From Fimousia sp045616445 (lineage in GTDB: Bacteria > Bacillota > Clostridia > Lachnospirales > Lachnospiraceae): a stretch of DNA of 64,000 bases. Of the stretch, positions 41,032 through 49,811 are shown one piece after another. The stretch's first letter is position 1. Every line of letters begins with the position of its first letter. A model generated the notes under the pieces. The model had not been told where the DNA came from. It worked only from the letters and a program-made list of their open reading frames with translations, and did no database searches. Where the stretch lies: the NCBI GenBank assembly GCA_045616445.1, contig JAZLGR010000017.1, positions 14,695-78,694 of the forward strand, written 5' to 3'. Both the position numbers and the translations under genes were made by a program.

Positions 41032-42582
41032 ATGAAGAAAAACTTGAAAAAACTGGTGCTTCTTCTCGCTATGCTTTCCCTTGTAACCGGCCTTTTATTC
41101 GGCTGTGGCAGCAAGAAGGAATCTGGCGAAGCGTCCTCCAGCAATGTGGTTAAGGAAGACGGCGAAACATTCATCGTAGGTTTCGATGCTGAATTCCCTC
41201 CATATGGCTACAAGGATGATTCTGGCGAATATGTAGGCTTCGACCTTGATTTAGCAGAAGAAGTATGTAAGAGAAATGGCTGGACATTACAGAAACAGCC
41301 AATTGACTGGGATTCCAAGGATATGGAATTAAAGACAGGCGCCATCGACTGTATCTGGAATGGTTTTACCATCAATGGTCGTGAAAGTGGTTATACCTGG
41401 TCTAAAGCTTACATTGACAACTCCCAGGTTGTGATCATCAAGAATGGTTCCGGTATTGAAAAATTAGAAGACTTAGCTGGCAAAGTAGTTGTTGTTCAGG
41501 CTGACTCTTCCGCACTTGCTGCATTTACCGGTGGTGATGCAACTGAAGAAAATATTAAATTAGCAGAAAGCTTTGCTGATCTTCAGCAGGTTTCCGATTA
41601 CAACAGTGCATTCCTTAACTTAGAAGCAGGCTCTGTTGATGCAATCTGTATGGACTACGGTGTAGCTGCATACCAGATTGAAGCACGCGGCGACGTATTT
41701 GCCATGTTAGATGAACGTGTTTCCTCCGAACAGTATGGTATCGGTTTCAAATTAGGAAATACAAAGATTCGTGATCAGGTGCAGACAGCACTCGATGAGA
41801 TGAACGAAGACGGCACATTAATGAAGATCGCCAAAGAATGGGGACTTGACGAAAGCATTTGCCTTGGTGATAAAGGTACAGACGCTGCTTACTTACAGGA
41901 TGCAGAAGCAGCTGATGATTCTAATTTAGTAGCTACATTAATCCATGTGATCGGCCAGTTATCTTCTGGTATGGTTGCTACCTTAATCATCTTCCTTTGC
42001 ACATTGGTTTGCTCCATGCCTCTTGGTCTTTTGGTATGTACCATCAGAAAATCCAGATTTGGTATTTTACAGGCAATTGCAAAACTTTACATCTCCATCA
42101 TGCGTGGTACTCCACTCATGCTTCAGTTATTAGTTGTATTCTTCGGACCTTACTACATTTTCGGTATTTCCGTACCTGCAAGTTTCCGTTTCTACGCAGT
42201 AATCATCGGTTTCTCCATGAACTATGCTGCATACTTTGCTGAAATCTTCCGTGCAGGTATCGAAGGTATCCCTCGTGGACAGTACGAAGCTGCTGACGTT
42301 CTTGGTTATACAAAGGGTCAGACATTCTGGAAGATCATCTTCCCACAGATGGTAAAACGTGTACTTCCACCTGTAACTAACGAAATCATCACATTAGTAA
42401 AAGATACATCCTTAGCATTCGCCCTTGCTTACACAGAAATGTTCACATTAGCAAAACAGGTAGCTGCTGCTCAGGCAAGCATCATGCCATTATTCGTTGC
42501 TGGTATCTTCTACTACTTATTCAACTTCTTAGTAGCCTTCTTAATGGGTCGCTTAGAAGCGAAATTATCTTACTATGAATAA
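41032..42582 (+). CDS. Amino-acid ABC transporter, fused substrate-binding lipoprotein and permease
   Basis: Fusion protein of 516 residues. A lipoprotein signal with lipobox GLLFGC (Cys25) is followed by a type II solute-binding domain (about 45-270, FIVGFDAEFPPYGYKDD) and then a permease domain (about 298-516) with the ATPase-contact loop EAADVLGYTKGQTFWKIIFPQ. Such fusions (GlnP type) take up polar amino acids; the exact substrate is unknown. GAGAGG lies 8 bases before the ATG. The ATPase gene follows after 17 bases. Confidence 0.93.
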   Translation: MKKNLKKLVLLLAMLSLVTGLLFGCGSKKESGEASSSNVVKEDGETFIVGFDAEFPPYGYKDDSGEYVGFDLDLAEEVCKRNGWTLQKQPIDWDSKDMELKTGAIDCIWNGFTINGRESGYTWSKAYIDNSQVVIIKNGSGIEKLEDLAGKVVVVQADSSALAAFTGGDATEENIKLAESFADLQQVSDYNSAFLNLEAGSVDAICMDYGVAAYQIEARGDVFAMLDERVSSEQYGIGFKLGNTKIRDQVQTALDEMNEDGTLMKIAKEWGLDESICLGDKGTDAAYLQDAEAADDSNLVATLIHVIGQLSSGMVATLIIFLCTLVCSMPLGLLVCTIRKSRFGILQAIAKLYISIMRGTPLMLQLLVVFFGPYYIFGISVPASFRFYAVIIGFSMNYAAYFAEIFRAGIEGIPRGQYEAADVLGYTKGQTFWKIIFPQMVKRVLPPVTNEIITLVKDTSLAFALAYTEMFTLAKQVAAAQASIMPLFVAGIFYYLFNFLVAFLMGRLEAKLSYYE

Positions 42583-42599
42583 TCAGGGAGGCGAATAGA

Positions 42600-43355
42600 A
42601 TGAAATTATTAGAAATCAATCATTTAAAGAAAAGCTTCGGAGATTTGAACGTATTAAGAGATATTTCCATGAGCGTATCCGAAGGTGAAGTAGTTGCCAT
42701 TTTAGGACCTTCCGGTTCCGGTAAGTCCACATTCCTGCGCTGTGCAACCATGCTTGAAACAATGGATGCAGGTTCCATGGCATACGTTGGCGACTATGCA
42801 GTAAAAGACGTGGACGGCAAAGCTGTTTACGCTGACAAAGCAACATTACAGAAATTAAAGAATACATTCGGTTTGGTATTCCAGAACTTCAATTTATTCC
42901 CTCATTACTCTGTTATGAAGAACATCTGCGACGCTCCAATCAGCGTTCAGAAACGTAACAAAGCGGAAGTGGAAGCAGAAGCAAAAGAATTAATCAAAAA
43001 AGTAGGTCTCGAAGGCAAGGAAGATTACTATCCATGCCAGTTATCCGGTGGTCAGCAGCAGCGAGTTGCAATCGCTCGTGCCCTTGCTATGAACCCTAAG
43101 ATGATCTTCTTCGATGAACCAACATCCGCATTGGACCCTGAAATCACTGCAGAAGTATTAAAAGTACTTCGCCAGTTAGCAGAAGAAAAGATGACTATGA
43201 TCATCGTAACACACGAAATCGACTTCGCACGTAAGGTTGCAGACAGAGTCGTATTCATGGATCAGGGACTGATTGTTGAAGAAGGAAGACCTGAGGATAT
43301 TATTGATAATCCTTCTAACGAAAGAACAAGAGCGTTCTTACAGAAGATGAAATAG
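42600..43355 (+). CDS. Amino-acid ABC transporter ATP-binding protein
   Basis: Polar amino acid family ATPase of 251 residues: Walker A GPSGSGKST, signature LSGGQQQR, Walker B MIFFDEPTSALDP, switch His in IVTHE. A ten- to twelve-residue insertion (KDVDGKAVYADKA) before the Q-loop is notable. It energises the fused permease encoded just upstream. Confidence 0.95.
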   Translation: MKLLEINHLKKSFGDLNVLRDISMSVSEGEVVAILGPSGSGKSTFLRCATMLETMDAGSMAYVGDYAVKDVDGKAVYADKATLQKLKNTFGLVFQNFNLFPHYSVMKNICDAPISVQKRNKAEVEAEAKELIKKVGLEGKEDYYPCQLSGGQQQRVAIARALAMNPKMIFFDEPTSALDPEITAEVLKVLRQLAEEKMTMIIVTHEIDFARKVADRVVFMDQGLIVEEGRPEDIIDNPSNERTRAFLQKMK

Positions 43356-43361
43356 GTATTT

Positions 43362-43416
43362 AAAAAAGGTGTATGTCAGTTGTGTACATAAAAGTACACT
43401 CCTGTCATACACCTTT
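43362..43416. terminator. Bidirectional terminator after the amino-acid ABC operon
   Basis: Long stem AAAGGTGTATG/CATACACCTTT enclosing a second stem GTGTAC/GTACAC. A run of A on the left and T-rich DNA on the right serve both convergent operons. Confidence 0.85.
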
Positions 43417-43443
43417 ATTATTTTAATCTTTTGTAATTATGCT

Positions 43444-44556
43444 CTATAAATCAATAATTGTTACTCCAGGATTATCTCCTTCGGAGAAATAATATAATTT
43501 ATTATTGCATTCTCCCAAAATTGAGCAAGTATAACTATATCCTTTATTTATAGTTGTTAACTTTCCTGTCTTTTTATTGTACTTGTAAAGGATTGCCTGA
43601 TTGTTATCCCCATCCTCATCATCATATAAGATAGAAGTAACGTACATATCATTCCCTTTTAAAAAAACGCTTGTCAGAAATTCTGGATATACGGAGCTTC
43701 TGTGAAATACAGTTGCCTTTGCTATCTTTGTTTCACTTCCGCCATCTTTCTTTGCATATACATTATTATCTCGAACATACACAATTCCATCACTAGTTGT
43801 ATTAAATACAGTATTCGTTGTTTTTACAAGACGACTAATCTTCCCTTTTGTGTTTAAAGAACAGAGTTTAGTCTGATAAAATCCCCATTCATTCTGTTCT
43901 TCATTCAATCCAAAATATAATTTCTTTTTGGATACAACTAATTTAGCTGATGCACCTCCAGCAATTTTCTTCGTTTTTTTTGTGCTTACATTATATTCAT
44001 ATAACTTATAATCATAGCAATCATTGTTATTTACTTCTTTCACTGTATAGTAAATCTTACCATTATATAATACACACTCACCAAATGGGCGATCGTTATT
44101 GAATTTTTCTTTTACTACCTTTATGCTTTTCAATTTGCCACTGCTAAATACATATATGCCGACATTTTTGCCATAATTTTTATATAAGTATAGCTTTTTG
44201 TTAATGACTCCTAACAGATAATAATTTTCTGTTAACCCCTTTAACTTTTTCTTTGATTTACCTGTTATGCTTACAGAATATAATGCATTATTTTTGCTGC
44301 TTCTATAGTAAACTGTCTTTCCGTCAACTACGAAATTACTTTTCCAAATTGCACCCAATTCTACTTTTTTCCCTTTTGTATCCTTGTGATATAATTTGTC
44401 AGCCTTTTCATAAGTGATCCCGTTCTTATCTTTGATGCCATGATATGATGTCAGACTTGACTCTGCAGCAATCACTGGTTTAGAATCTATTGCAATAATA
44501 ATCATCCCAAGTAAGAATAGCAAAAATAAACAACTACCATACATACTTTTTTTCAT
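43444..44556 (-). CDS. Secreted repeat protein (propeller-like), partner of the helveticin-like gene
   Basis: Protein of 370 residues with a signal peptide (about 1-31, ending IAAES). The mature part consists of repeated short beta units of the type KxLYFxxxxxxxLYxYNxxTKKxKKI, such as KLYEYNVSTKKTKKIAG and ILYKYNKKTGKLTTIN, suggesting a beta-propeller. It is rich in Lys, Tyr and Asn. The ribosome site (TTTTAAGGAGGATT) matches that of the gene 11 bases upstream, so the two are one operon. It may protect from, deliver or assist the bacteriocin-like protein; there is no direct evidence. Codon use is AT-rich compared with flanking genes. Confidence 0.6.
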   Translation of the reverse strand: MKKSMYGSCLFLLFLLGMIIIAIDSKPVIAAESSLTSYHGIKDKNGITYEKADKLYHKDTKGKKVELGAIWKSNFVVDGKTVYYRSSKNNALYSVSITGKSKKKLKGLTENYYLLGVINKKLYLYKNYGKNVGIYVFSSGKLKSIKVVKEKFNNDRPFGECVLYNGKIYYTVKEVNNNDCYDYKLYEYNVSTKKTKKIAGGASAKLVVSKKKLYFGLNEEQNEWGFYQTKLCSLNTKGKISRLVKTTNTVFNTTSDGIVYVRDNNVYAKKDGGSETKIAKATVFHRSSVYPEFLTSVFLKGNDMYVTSILYDDEDGDNNQAILYKYNKKTGKLTTINKGYSYTCSILGECNNKLYYFSEGDNPGVTIIDL

Positions 44557-44567
44557 AACAATCCTCC

Positions 44568-45776
44568 TTAAAACTCCGATTTAAGTATTTTATATACTCT
44601 TTGATGTGTTATAGTTCCACTAGAATTCGTCATACACATTCCAAAAAATACATAATCACCTTTTAATTGAATTCCTTCAATCTCTGCTCCAACAACACCG
44701 GATGGTTTATTAATACTAATTGACACCCTTTTACTATAAGTGTAATTATATGATTTACTATTATCAATACTTCCCGTTATTTTAGCCATTTCAGGCACTT
44801 GATCTTTCTTACCGCCAGAAATATAAATAGATTTTCCATCAGATAATTCACATCCCTGGAAAGAATCATTTGGTAAAATCCTATTTGCACTAGACTGATA
44901 GCAACCTCCAACAAATGCTGTCCCCGTTCTTGCTACTTTGCAATCTGTAGAGGCTACGGTATTACTCTGAGTAGTATCGTCAACATTATCAAACAAATCA
45001 TTTAACTCATCCATATCATAAAAACTATACTGAATATTTCCATTTTCGTTCTTCATCCAAATATATAAGGTTGTTCTGTCACTAGATAATGCACAATCTA
45101 CTCTTTTTACTTCTGCATTATTATATTTTTCTCTATTTTTATTAGCATAATTAATATAGCTTAATCTAGGAATACTTGAATAATTAATGGTTGTTCCGGC
45201 AGAATAATAAAATCTACCAATTTGAGTTGACCACATTGCTATTGGATTTGAATATGCTTTTTCTTTACAAGCTGAAACAAAGTATACATTTCCAGTTTTT
45301 GTTTCAACATATTCCAAACTTTGACTATGTCCAAACCCAATCAAATTCATACTACTTTCATAAGTTGCCGTAGTACCATTTATTGTGCATCTAGACAAAG
45401 TCATATTGCCAGTATTCGTTTTATTTCCATTAACTATCTTTCTATCTCTTTGTAAAACATATATATACGTTGATCCAATATATACTTTTTGTATAGGATT
45501 AATACTATTCTGCAATCCAACAATATTATAAGCCAAAGTTGGTGTTACTGTAGATGCTGCCGGAACGTTAGCTGTTGTTTTCGGAATATCTCTTAGTTGG
45601 TCTTTTGGAATACTATCTAAATATTCCTGATATTCAGCATAACTATCAAAATCGTCAATATCAACAAACTTATTACTATAATATTCTTTATCAATATCAT
45701 CGACTTTCATTTCCTCCCCGTATACTGGTGAAATAAGCATAACACTTGCCAATAACACAATATTTATTTTTTTCAT
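44568..45776 (-). CDS. Secreted helveticin J-like class III bacteriocin
   Basis: Protein of 402 residues with a signal peptide (about 1-20, ending SPVYGEE), an acidic propeptide-like region (about 25-65) and a helveticin J-like domain. Matching blocks recalled from helveticin J are IGSTYIYVLQ, GFGHSQSLEYV (GHTQT-EF in helveticin), SIPRLSYINYA, FYDMDELNDLFD and GAEIEGIQL near the end. Class III bacteriocins are large heat-labile toxins against related bacteria. Helveticin J itself has no Sec signal, so secretion here is a difference. Start at 45776, AAGGAGG six bases upstream. AT-rich codons suggest transfer. Confidence 0.8.
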   Translation of the reverse strand: MKKINIVLLASVMLISPVYGEEMKVDDIDKEYYSNKFVDIDDFDSYAEYQEYLDSIPKDQLRDIPKTTANVPAASTVTPTLAYNIVGLQNSINPIQKVYIGSTYIYVLQRDRKIVNGNKTNTGNMTLSRCTINGTTATYESSMNLIGFGHSQSLEYVETKTGNVYFVSACKEKAYSNPIAMWSTQIGRFYYSAGTTINYSSIPRLSYINYANKNREKYNNAEVKRVDCALSSDRTTLYIWMKNENGNIQYSFYDMDELNDLFDNVDDTTQSNTVASTDCKVARTGTAFVGGCYQSSANRILPNDSFQGCELSDGKSIYISGGKKDQVPEMAKITGSIDNSKSYNYTYSKRVSISINKPSGVVGAEIEGIQLKGDYVFFGMCMTNSSGTITHQRVYKILKSEF

Positions 45777-45881
45777 TATCATCCTCCTTAAAACTACATC
45801 TATATTCTTTTATATTATACTACCTCCATCTATAGATTTGTAAAAATGAAGTTCCGCTATGTAAGTATTCTGACCACATCT

Positions 45882-46700
45882 CTACCTCTGGCGCAGTTTT
45901 CCAACCAGGGTCAGCACAATAAATACTACCAGATTCACACAAACAACACTGGCGCCACTTGGGGTGCCGTATCCATAGCTAAGAATCATGCCTACGAAGA
46001 AGCAGCACACGGAAAGAACTGCTGCACTTACAACCACCAGACGGAATTTCTTAAATACCTGCATGGAGGAAAGGGCAGGGAAGATGATCAATGAGGAAAT
46101 CAGTAAAGATCCCATCATACGCATGCCAAGTACAATAGTGATAGCTGTTAAAAAGGCGATGACCATATTGTAGAGCTTGACACGGGTTCCTGTCGCTTTG
46201 GCGAAGGTTTCGTCGAAGGTAATCGCAAAGATACGATTATAAAATATGATAAACAGCACAAGCACTGCGCTGCAAAGGACAATACTAAGTCTTGCATCCT
46301 CCACACTGAGTGAGAGAATACTACCAAACATATAATTATATACTTCCATATTCATACCTGTCGTGATGGAGATTGCCATAACACCGATGGCAAGGGAACC
46401 AGAAGAAATTAACGCAATGGCAGAATCACCATTGATCTTGTTGCTTTCACTGAGCTGAAGCAGTAAGAATGCTGCCACAACCACGACTGGAACCGTAAGC
46501 TTTAATGGTGCCATGCCGAGGGCTGTCGCGATGGCCAACGTACCAAATCCCACATGGGATAATCCGTCTCCAATCATGGAATACCTCTTTAATACGAGGC
46601 TGACGCCTAACAGAGCCGCACATAAGGATACCAAAAATCCAACGAGGAGGGCGCGGGTCATGAATTCATATTGTAACATCTCCTGAATAATATTAATCAT
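45882..46700 (-). CDS. znuB: Zinc ABC transporter permease
   Basis: ABC-3 family permease of 272 residues with about eight helices; GMRMMGSLLISSLIIFPA is the family signature. Start at ATG 46700 (GGAGG six bases upstream), overlapping the ATPase gene by eight bases; a 43-residue in-frame extension is only read-through of that gene. Last gene of zur-znuACB. Confidence 0.93.
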   Translation of the reverse strand: MINIIQEMLQYEFMTRALLVGFLVSLCAALLGVSLVLKRYSMIGDGLSHVGFGTLAIATALGMAPLKLTVPVVVVAAFLLLQLSESNKINGDSAIALISSGSLAIGVMAISITTGMNMEVYNYMFGSILSLSVEDARLSIVLCSAVLVLFIIFYNRIFAITFDETFAKATGTRVKLYNMVIAFLTAITIVLGMRMMGSLLISSLIIFPALSSMQVFKKFRLVVVSAAVLSVCCFFVGMILSYGYGTPSGASVVCVNLVVFIVLTLVGKLRQR

Positions 46701-47400
46701 CCTCTTCCTCCCCCATCCAGATACGTCCGATTTTGGATTTTTTGTACTGTTTTGTCGTTCCAAAGAAAATCTGTGTTTCTGCAAGCTGCAAGATGTGGCT
46801 GGCTTCACTGACCGCCATATCGATATCATGGGTAATCATGATTACCGCGATACCATGTTTTTCACTGAGCTCGCGGATGCACTGATACATCTCTCTGGTC
46901 GTTGCCGGATCAAGACCGGTGACTGGCTCGTCAAGGAGCAGAATCTTCTGGGTTGCACAAAGAGCACGAGCCAGAAGCACTCGCTGGCGCTGTCCGCCGG
47001 ATAATTCCTGATAGCTGGTGTTTCGAAGATCTGTGATGCCCATCATCTCCATCTTATCCATAGCCGCCTTCTTATCTGCTTTATTATAGAAGAAACGACG
47101 TCCCATCTGATTGATGCGGCCGGAGATCACCACCTCAAAAACACTTGCAGGGAAATTCCTCTGTATATCTGTTGCCTGTGGAAGATAGCCAATCTCGTTG
47201 CTCTTTAAACCGTCATAGATGATTACCCCTTCCATTGGCAGAATCAGACCCAGAATCCCCTTCATCAGAGTACTTTTGCCGGAACCATTCTCTCCAACGA
47301 TGCAGAGGTAATCCCCCTCTTCCACTTTGAAATTCAATTGATCTACTGCAGCCTTGCCTTCGTAGCCAAAAGCCGCATTCTTACATTCTATAAGCGCCAT
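46693..47400 (-). CDS. znuC: Zinc ABC transporter ATP-binding protein
   Basis: ATPase of 235 residues: Walker A GENGSGKST, signature LSGGQRQR, Walker B ILLLDEPVTGLD, switch His ITHD. Its ATG overlaps the stop of the binding-protein gene by one base (TAATG). Confidence 0.94.
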   Translation of the reverse strand: MALIECKNAAFGYEGKAAVDQLNFKVEEGDYLCIVGENGSGKSTLMKGILGLILPMEGVIIYDGLKSNEIGYLPQATDIQRNFPASVFEVVISGRINQMGRRFFYNKADKKAAMDKMEMMGITDLRNTSYQELSGGQRQRVLLARALCATQKILLLDEPVTGLDPATTREMYQCIRELSEKHGIAVIMITHDIDMAVSEASHILQLAETQIFFGTTKQYKKSKIGRIWMGEEEDD

Positions 47401-48377
47401 TATTCTAACGCCTCCTTTAACACCTCGACATTATCCCACATCATTTCAAGATAACCAGTTCCATTCTTAAACTGCTTTTTCGTTACATTGTGCACAGCAT
47501 TAAACTGTCGGTTTTTTGCCCCAGTTTCGGAGCAAATGGTATTCACCATGTCTTGATTGGACAATTCCACGTGAAAAACTACTGGAATCTCCTTACTTTT
47601 TACTTTATCAATCAAAAATGCTACTGTTTTTGCATTTGGTTCAGTATCAGACGCACAGCCTGGAAATGCTGCATAGTAAGAAAGTCCATACTCTTCCACA
47701 AAATATCGAAGTGGAAAACGATCACCGAAGATTAATGTCTTACGTTTTCCATGATTTACCACGTTCCAAAAAGCCCCATCAAGTTCTTCAAGGTCACTCA
47801 CGTAATTGGAAACATTTGCCTTATAAGTTTTTGCATGTACAGAATCGGCCTGTTCGAGTGCTTCCCCGATGTGTTTCGTAATTTTGATGGCATTTGCCGG
47901 AGCCGTCCAGATATGCTCATCATATTCAACTTCGGGGTCATCCATTAATGCGTCATCCGCATCTTTTTCTTCGTGGCTTTCCATCCCTTCAACCGCTTCC
48001 TCTTCATAGAGTTCCACACAATCCATCAAACGAACGACTTTAATTTTCGCATCTAATGTTTCTAAAATGTCGCTTACCCATGCTTCTGACTCGCCACCTG
48101 TGTATACAAAGACATCACAATTTTCAATGGCAATGATATCTTTCGGAGTTGGTTCAAACGAATGAGCCTCCTGCCCTGGTGCGAGAAGCATCGTCACCTC
48201 GGCACTGTCACCGGCTACTTTTCTTGCAAAATCATAAGGAGAAAAATCCGTTGCCATAATATGAAGTTTTTCTTCTTTCTTCTGCTTTTGATTATTTGCC
48301 GTTTCCACGCCCATGCATCCCGCAAATAGGCCTGCGACTAAAACTACAATCAAAGCAAATGTCCACATTCGTTTCAT
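47400..48377 (-). CDS. znuA: Zinc ABC transporter substrate-binding lipoprotein
   Basis: Cluster A-I metal-binding protein of 325 residues. Lipobox GLFAGC, first ligand His in AHSFEPTP, an acid- and His-containing mobile loop (about 115-145, including SHEEKDADDA), second His in EYDEHIWTAP and the C-terminal Asp/Glu in ASDTEPNAKT. The loop and neighbour zur favour zinc over manganese. The region expected to hold a third His reads FGDRFPLRYF, without a His. Start at ATG 48377; a TTG four codons upstream is possible. Confidence 0.92.
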   Translation of the reverse strand: MKRMWTFALIVVLVAGLFAGCMGVETANNQKQKKEEKLHIMATDFSPYDFARKVAGDSAEVTMLLAPGQEAHSFEPTPKDIIAIENCDVFVYTGGESEAWVSDILETLDAKIKVVRLMDCVELYEEEAVEGMESHEEKDADDALMDDPEVEYDEHIWTAPANAIKITKHIGEALEQADSVHAKTYKANVSNYVSDLEELDGAFWNVVNHGKRKTLIFGDRFPLRYFVEEYGLSYYAAFPGCASDTEPNAKTVAFLIDKVKSKEIPVVFHVELSNQDMVNTICSETGAKNRQFNAVHNVTKKQFKNGTGYLEMMWDNVEVLKEALE

Positions 48378-48404
48378 CTTTCTCACCAATCAGTATCCAT
48401 ACAG

Positions 48405-48818
48405 CTACTGACAATTTTCACACATTCCATACAATACTGAATTCTCACACTGGAGCATAAAATGATGATGCTCCATCATATGACCGCGAATCTGGTCCAT
48501 AAATCCACAATTCAAGTGGATCATCCTGCCACATTTCACACACTGCATATGTAGATGTTCATGACAGCCATGAGGGCCGTGGGAGTCATCCACATACTGA
48601 AATACTGCTTTTTTCCCATCCTCATTCTGATATTTTAATACGGTTCCGTCGGAAACCAGCTTATCCAGATTGCGATAAATGGTGCTGACATTGACCTGTT
48701 CCTGACAGGATTCAAAGTATGCTTTGATATCTGCAATGCTGGCTGTGCGGTCCTTGGACTGGATAAGATAATCTATGATCAATTTTCTACTTTTTGTCTT
48801 ATATTCTCGCTTTGCCAT
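48405..48818 (-). CDS. zur: Fur-family zinc uptake regulator
   Basis: Regulator of 137 residues: winged helix (VNVSTIYRNLDKLVSDG), then a metal domain with a His-rich run SHGPHGCHEHLHMQC and two structural zinc CxxC pairs (CVKC, CENC). With zinc it would repress the operon. It heads zur-znuA-znuC-znuB, 27 bases before znuA, and its promoter carries three TTTGCAAA-type repeats. Confidence 0.92.
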   Translation of the reverse strand: MAKREYKTKSRKLIIDYLIQSKDRTASIADIKAYFESCQEQVNVSTIYRNLDKLVSDGTVLKYQNEDGKKAVFQYVDDSHGPHGCHEHLHMQCVKCGRMIHLNCGFMDQIRGHMMEHHHFMLQCENSVLYGMCENCQ

Positions 48819-48846
48819 TCCTTTTCTCCTTTGCGCATTGAATTGT

Positions 48847-48899
48847 ATTATATGATGTCATTTGCAAAAAGTCAATGAATTTGCAAAACATTTGCAAAT
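48847..48899 (-). promoter_or_regulatory. zur promoter with three ATTTGCAAA operator repeats
   Basis: Minus strand TTGACT (48870-48875), 17 bases, TATAAT (48847-48852). ATTTGCAAA occurs at 48860-48868 (between -10 and -35), 48879-48887 and 48890-48898. Spacing is 19 and 11 bases. This fits autoregulation by Zur. Confidence 0.7.
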
Positions 48900-48937
48900 T
48901 AAAAGAGATGATTCCATAGTGTATATGAAATCATCTC
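48897..48937 (-). terminator. Terminator of the alarmone synthetase gene
   Basis: Minus-strand stem GAGATGATTTCAT/ATGGAATCATCTC (one mismatch) with a seven-base loop, then TTTTAATTT. Abuts the Zur repeats. Confidence 0.7.
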
Positions 48938-48994
48938 CTGAGATTCTTCAATATGATATAATTTTCCTTCTTTTATAGCAGTTTTACAGCCGTT

Positions 48995-49759
48995 TTATGG
49001 CAATTCTTCCGTTTTGACCTCCGGATGGATTGCCGCTTCGATTTCACGGCCAATGGACTGCATCTCCAAGTCTAATCTGGCACTTTCTTCTGCACAGGCC
49101 TTCAGGCGGTTCTCCACGTCGTTGATATTCGGAATATTCTTCTTATATCGAACCTTGTGTTCAAGACTTGCCCAGAAATCCATGGCGATGGTTCGAATCT
49201 GAACCTCCACATTCATGTATTCCTTGTTGTCAGCTAAGAAAATTGGCACTTCGATGATCAGATGCATGCTTCGATAGCCATTATCCTTCGGATCCTTGAT
49301 ATAATCCTTCTTGCGGATGAGACGGATGTCGTCCTGCTTTAACAAAAGCTCAGCGATGGTGTAGATATCATTGACAAAGGAACAGATTACGCGAACCCCT
49401 GCCACGTCATAAAGATTCTCTCTGATGGATTCCACTGTCACCGGAAACTTGTTACGGTGAAGCTTCTCCACAATACTGAGGGGTGTCTTCATACGGCTGG
49501 CGATTCGTTCGATTGGATTTCTCTTATTTCTGACGCTGAAGTCTTCATTGAGTACTTCTAACTTGGTCTGAACTTCCTTGATCGCACATTTGTACTGCAT
49601 CATGAGAAGCAGAAAGTCCGGTTCGTCCTGTAAGAGAACGGCTGCTTCGTGAATGACTTTGTATTCGCCCGGTTCTTTTTTGACTGCTTCCATCTTCTCT
49701 GCAGTCATCTGTGGTGTAACCGGTGTAATTGGTGCTATAGGTGCAATTGGCGTAATCAT
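48995..49759 (-). CDS. Small alarmone synthetase (RelQ-like)
   Basis: Single-domain (p)ppGpp synthetase of 254 residues, with no HD hydrolase, TGS or ACT domain. Synthetase motifs are intact: SRMKTPLSIVEKL, NLYDVAGVRVIC, KDNGYRSMHL, VEVQIRTIAMDFW. The first 17 residues are an unusual Pro repeat (ITPIAPIAPITPVTP) encoded by 9-base units. The start is supported by AGGAGA six bases upstream, so the repeat is translated. Such enzymes raise ppGpp after cell-wall stress. Confidence 0.93.
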   Translation of the reverse strand: MITPIAPIAPITPVTPQMTAEKMEAVKKEPGEYKVIHEAAVLLQDEPDFLLLMMQYKCAIKEVQTKLEVLNEDFSVRNKRNPIERIASRMKTPLSIVEKLHRNKFPVTVESIRENLYDVAGVRVICSFVNDIYTIAELLLKQDDIRLIRKKDYIKDPKDNGYRSMHLIIEVPIFLADNKEYMNVEVQIRTIAMDFWASLEHKVRYKKNIPNINDVENRLKACAEESARLDLEMQSIGREIEAAIHPEVKTEELP

Positions 49760-49811
49760 GAGCTCTCTCCTGCTTATGTTTCGTTCTAGCTGCTAGAACT
49801 GCGACTATGAT

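Noticed and set aside
49683..49759. Short tandem 9-base units as a CRISPR-like or minisatellite array
   Set aside because: Units are in frame, encode the N-terminus of the alarmone synthetase and lack spacers; treated as coding repeat.
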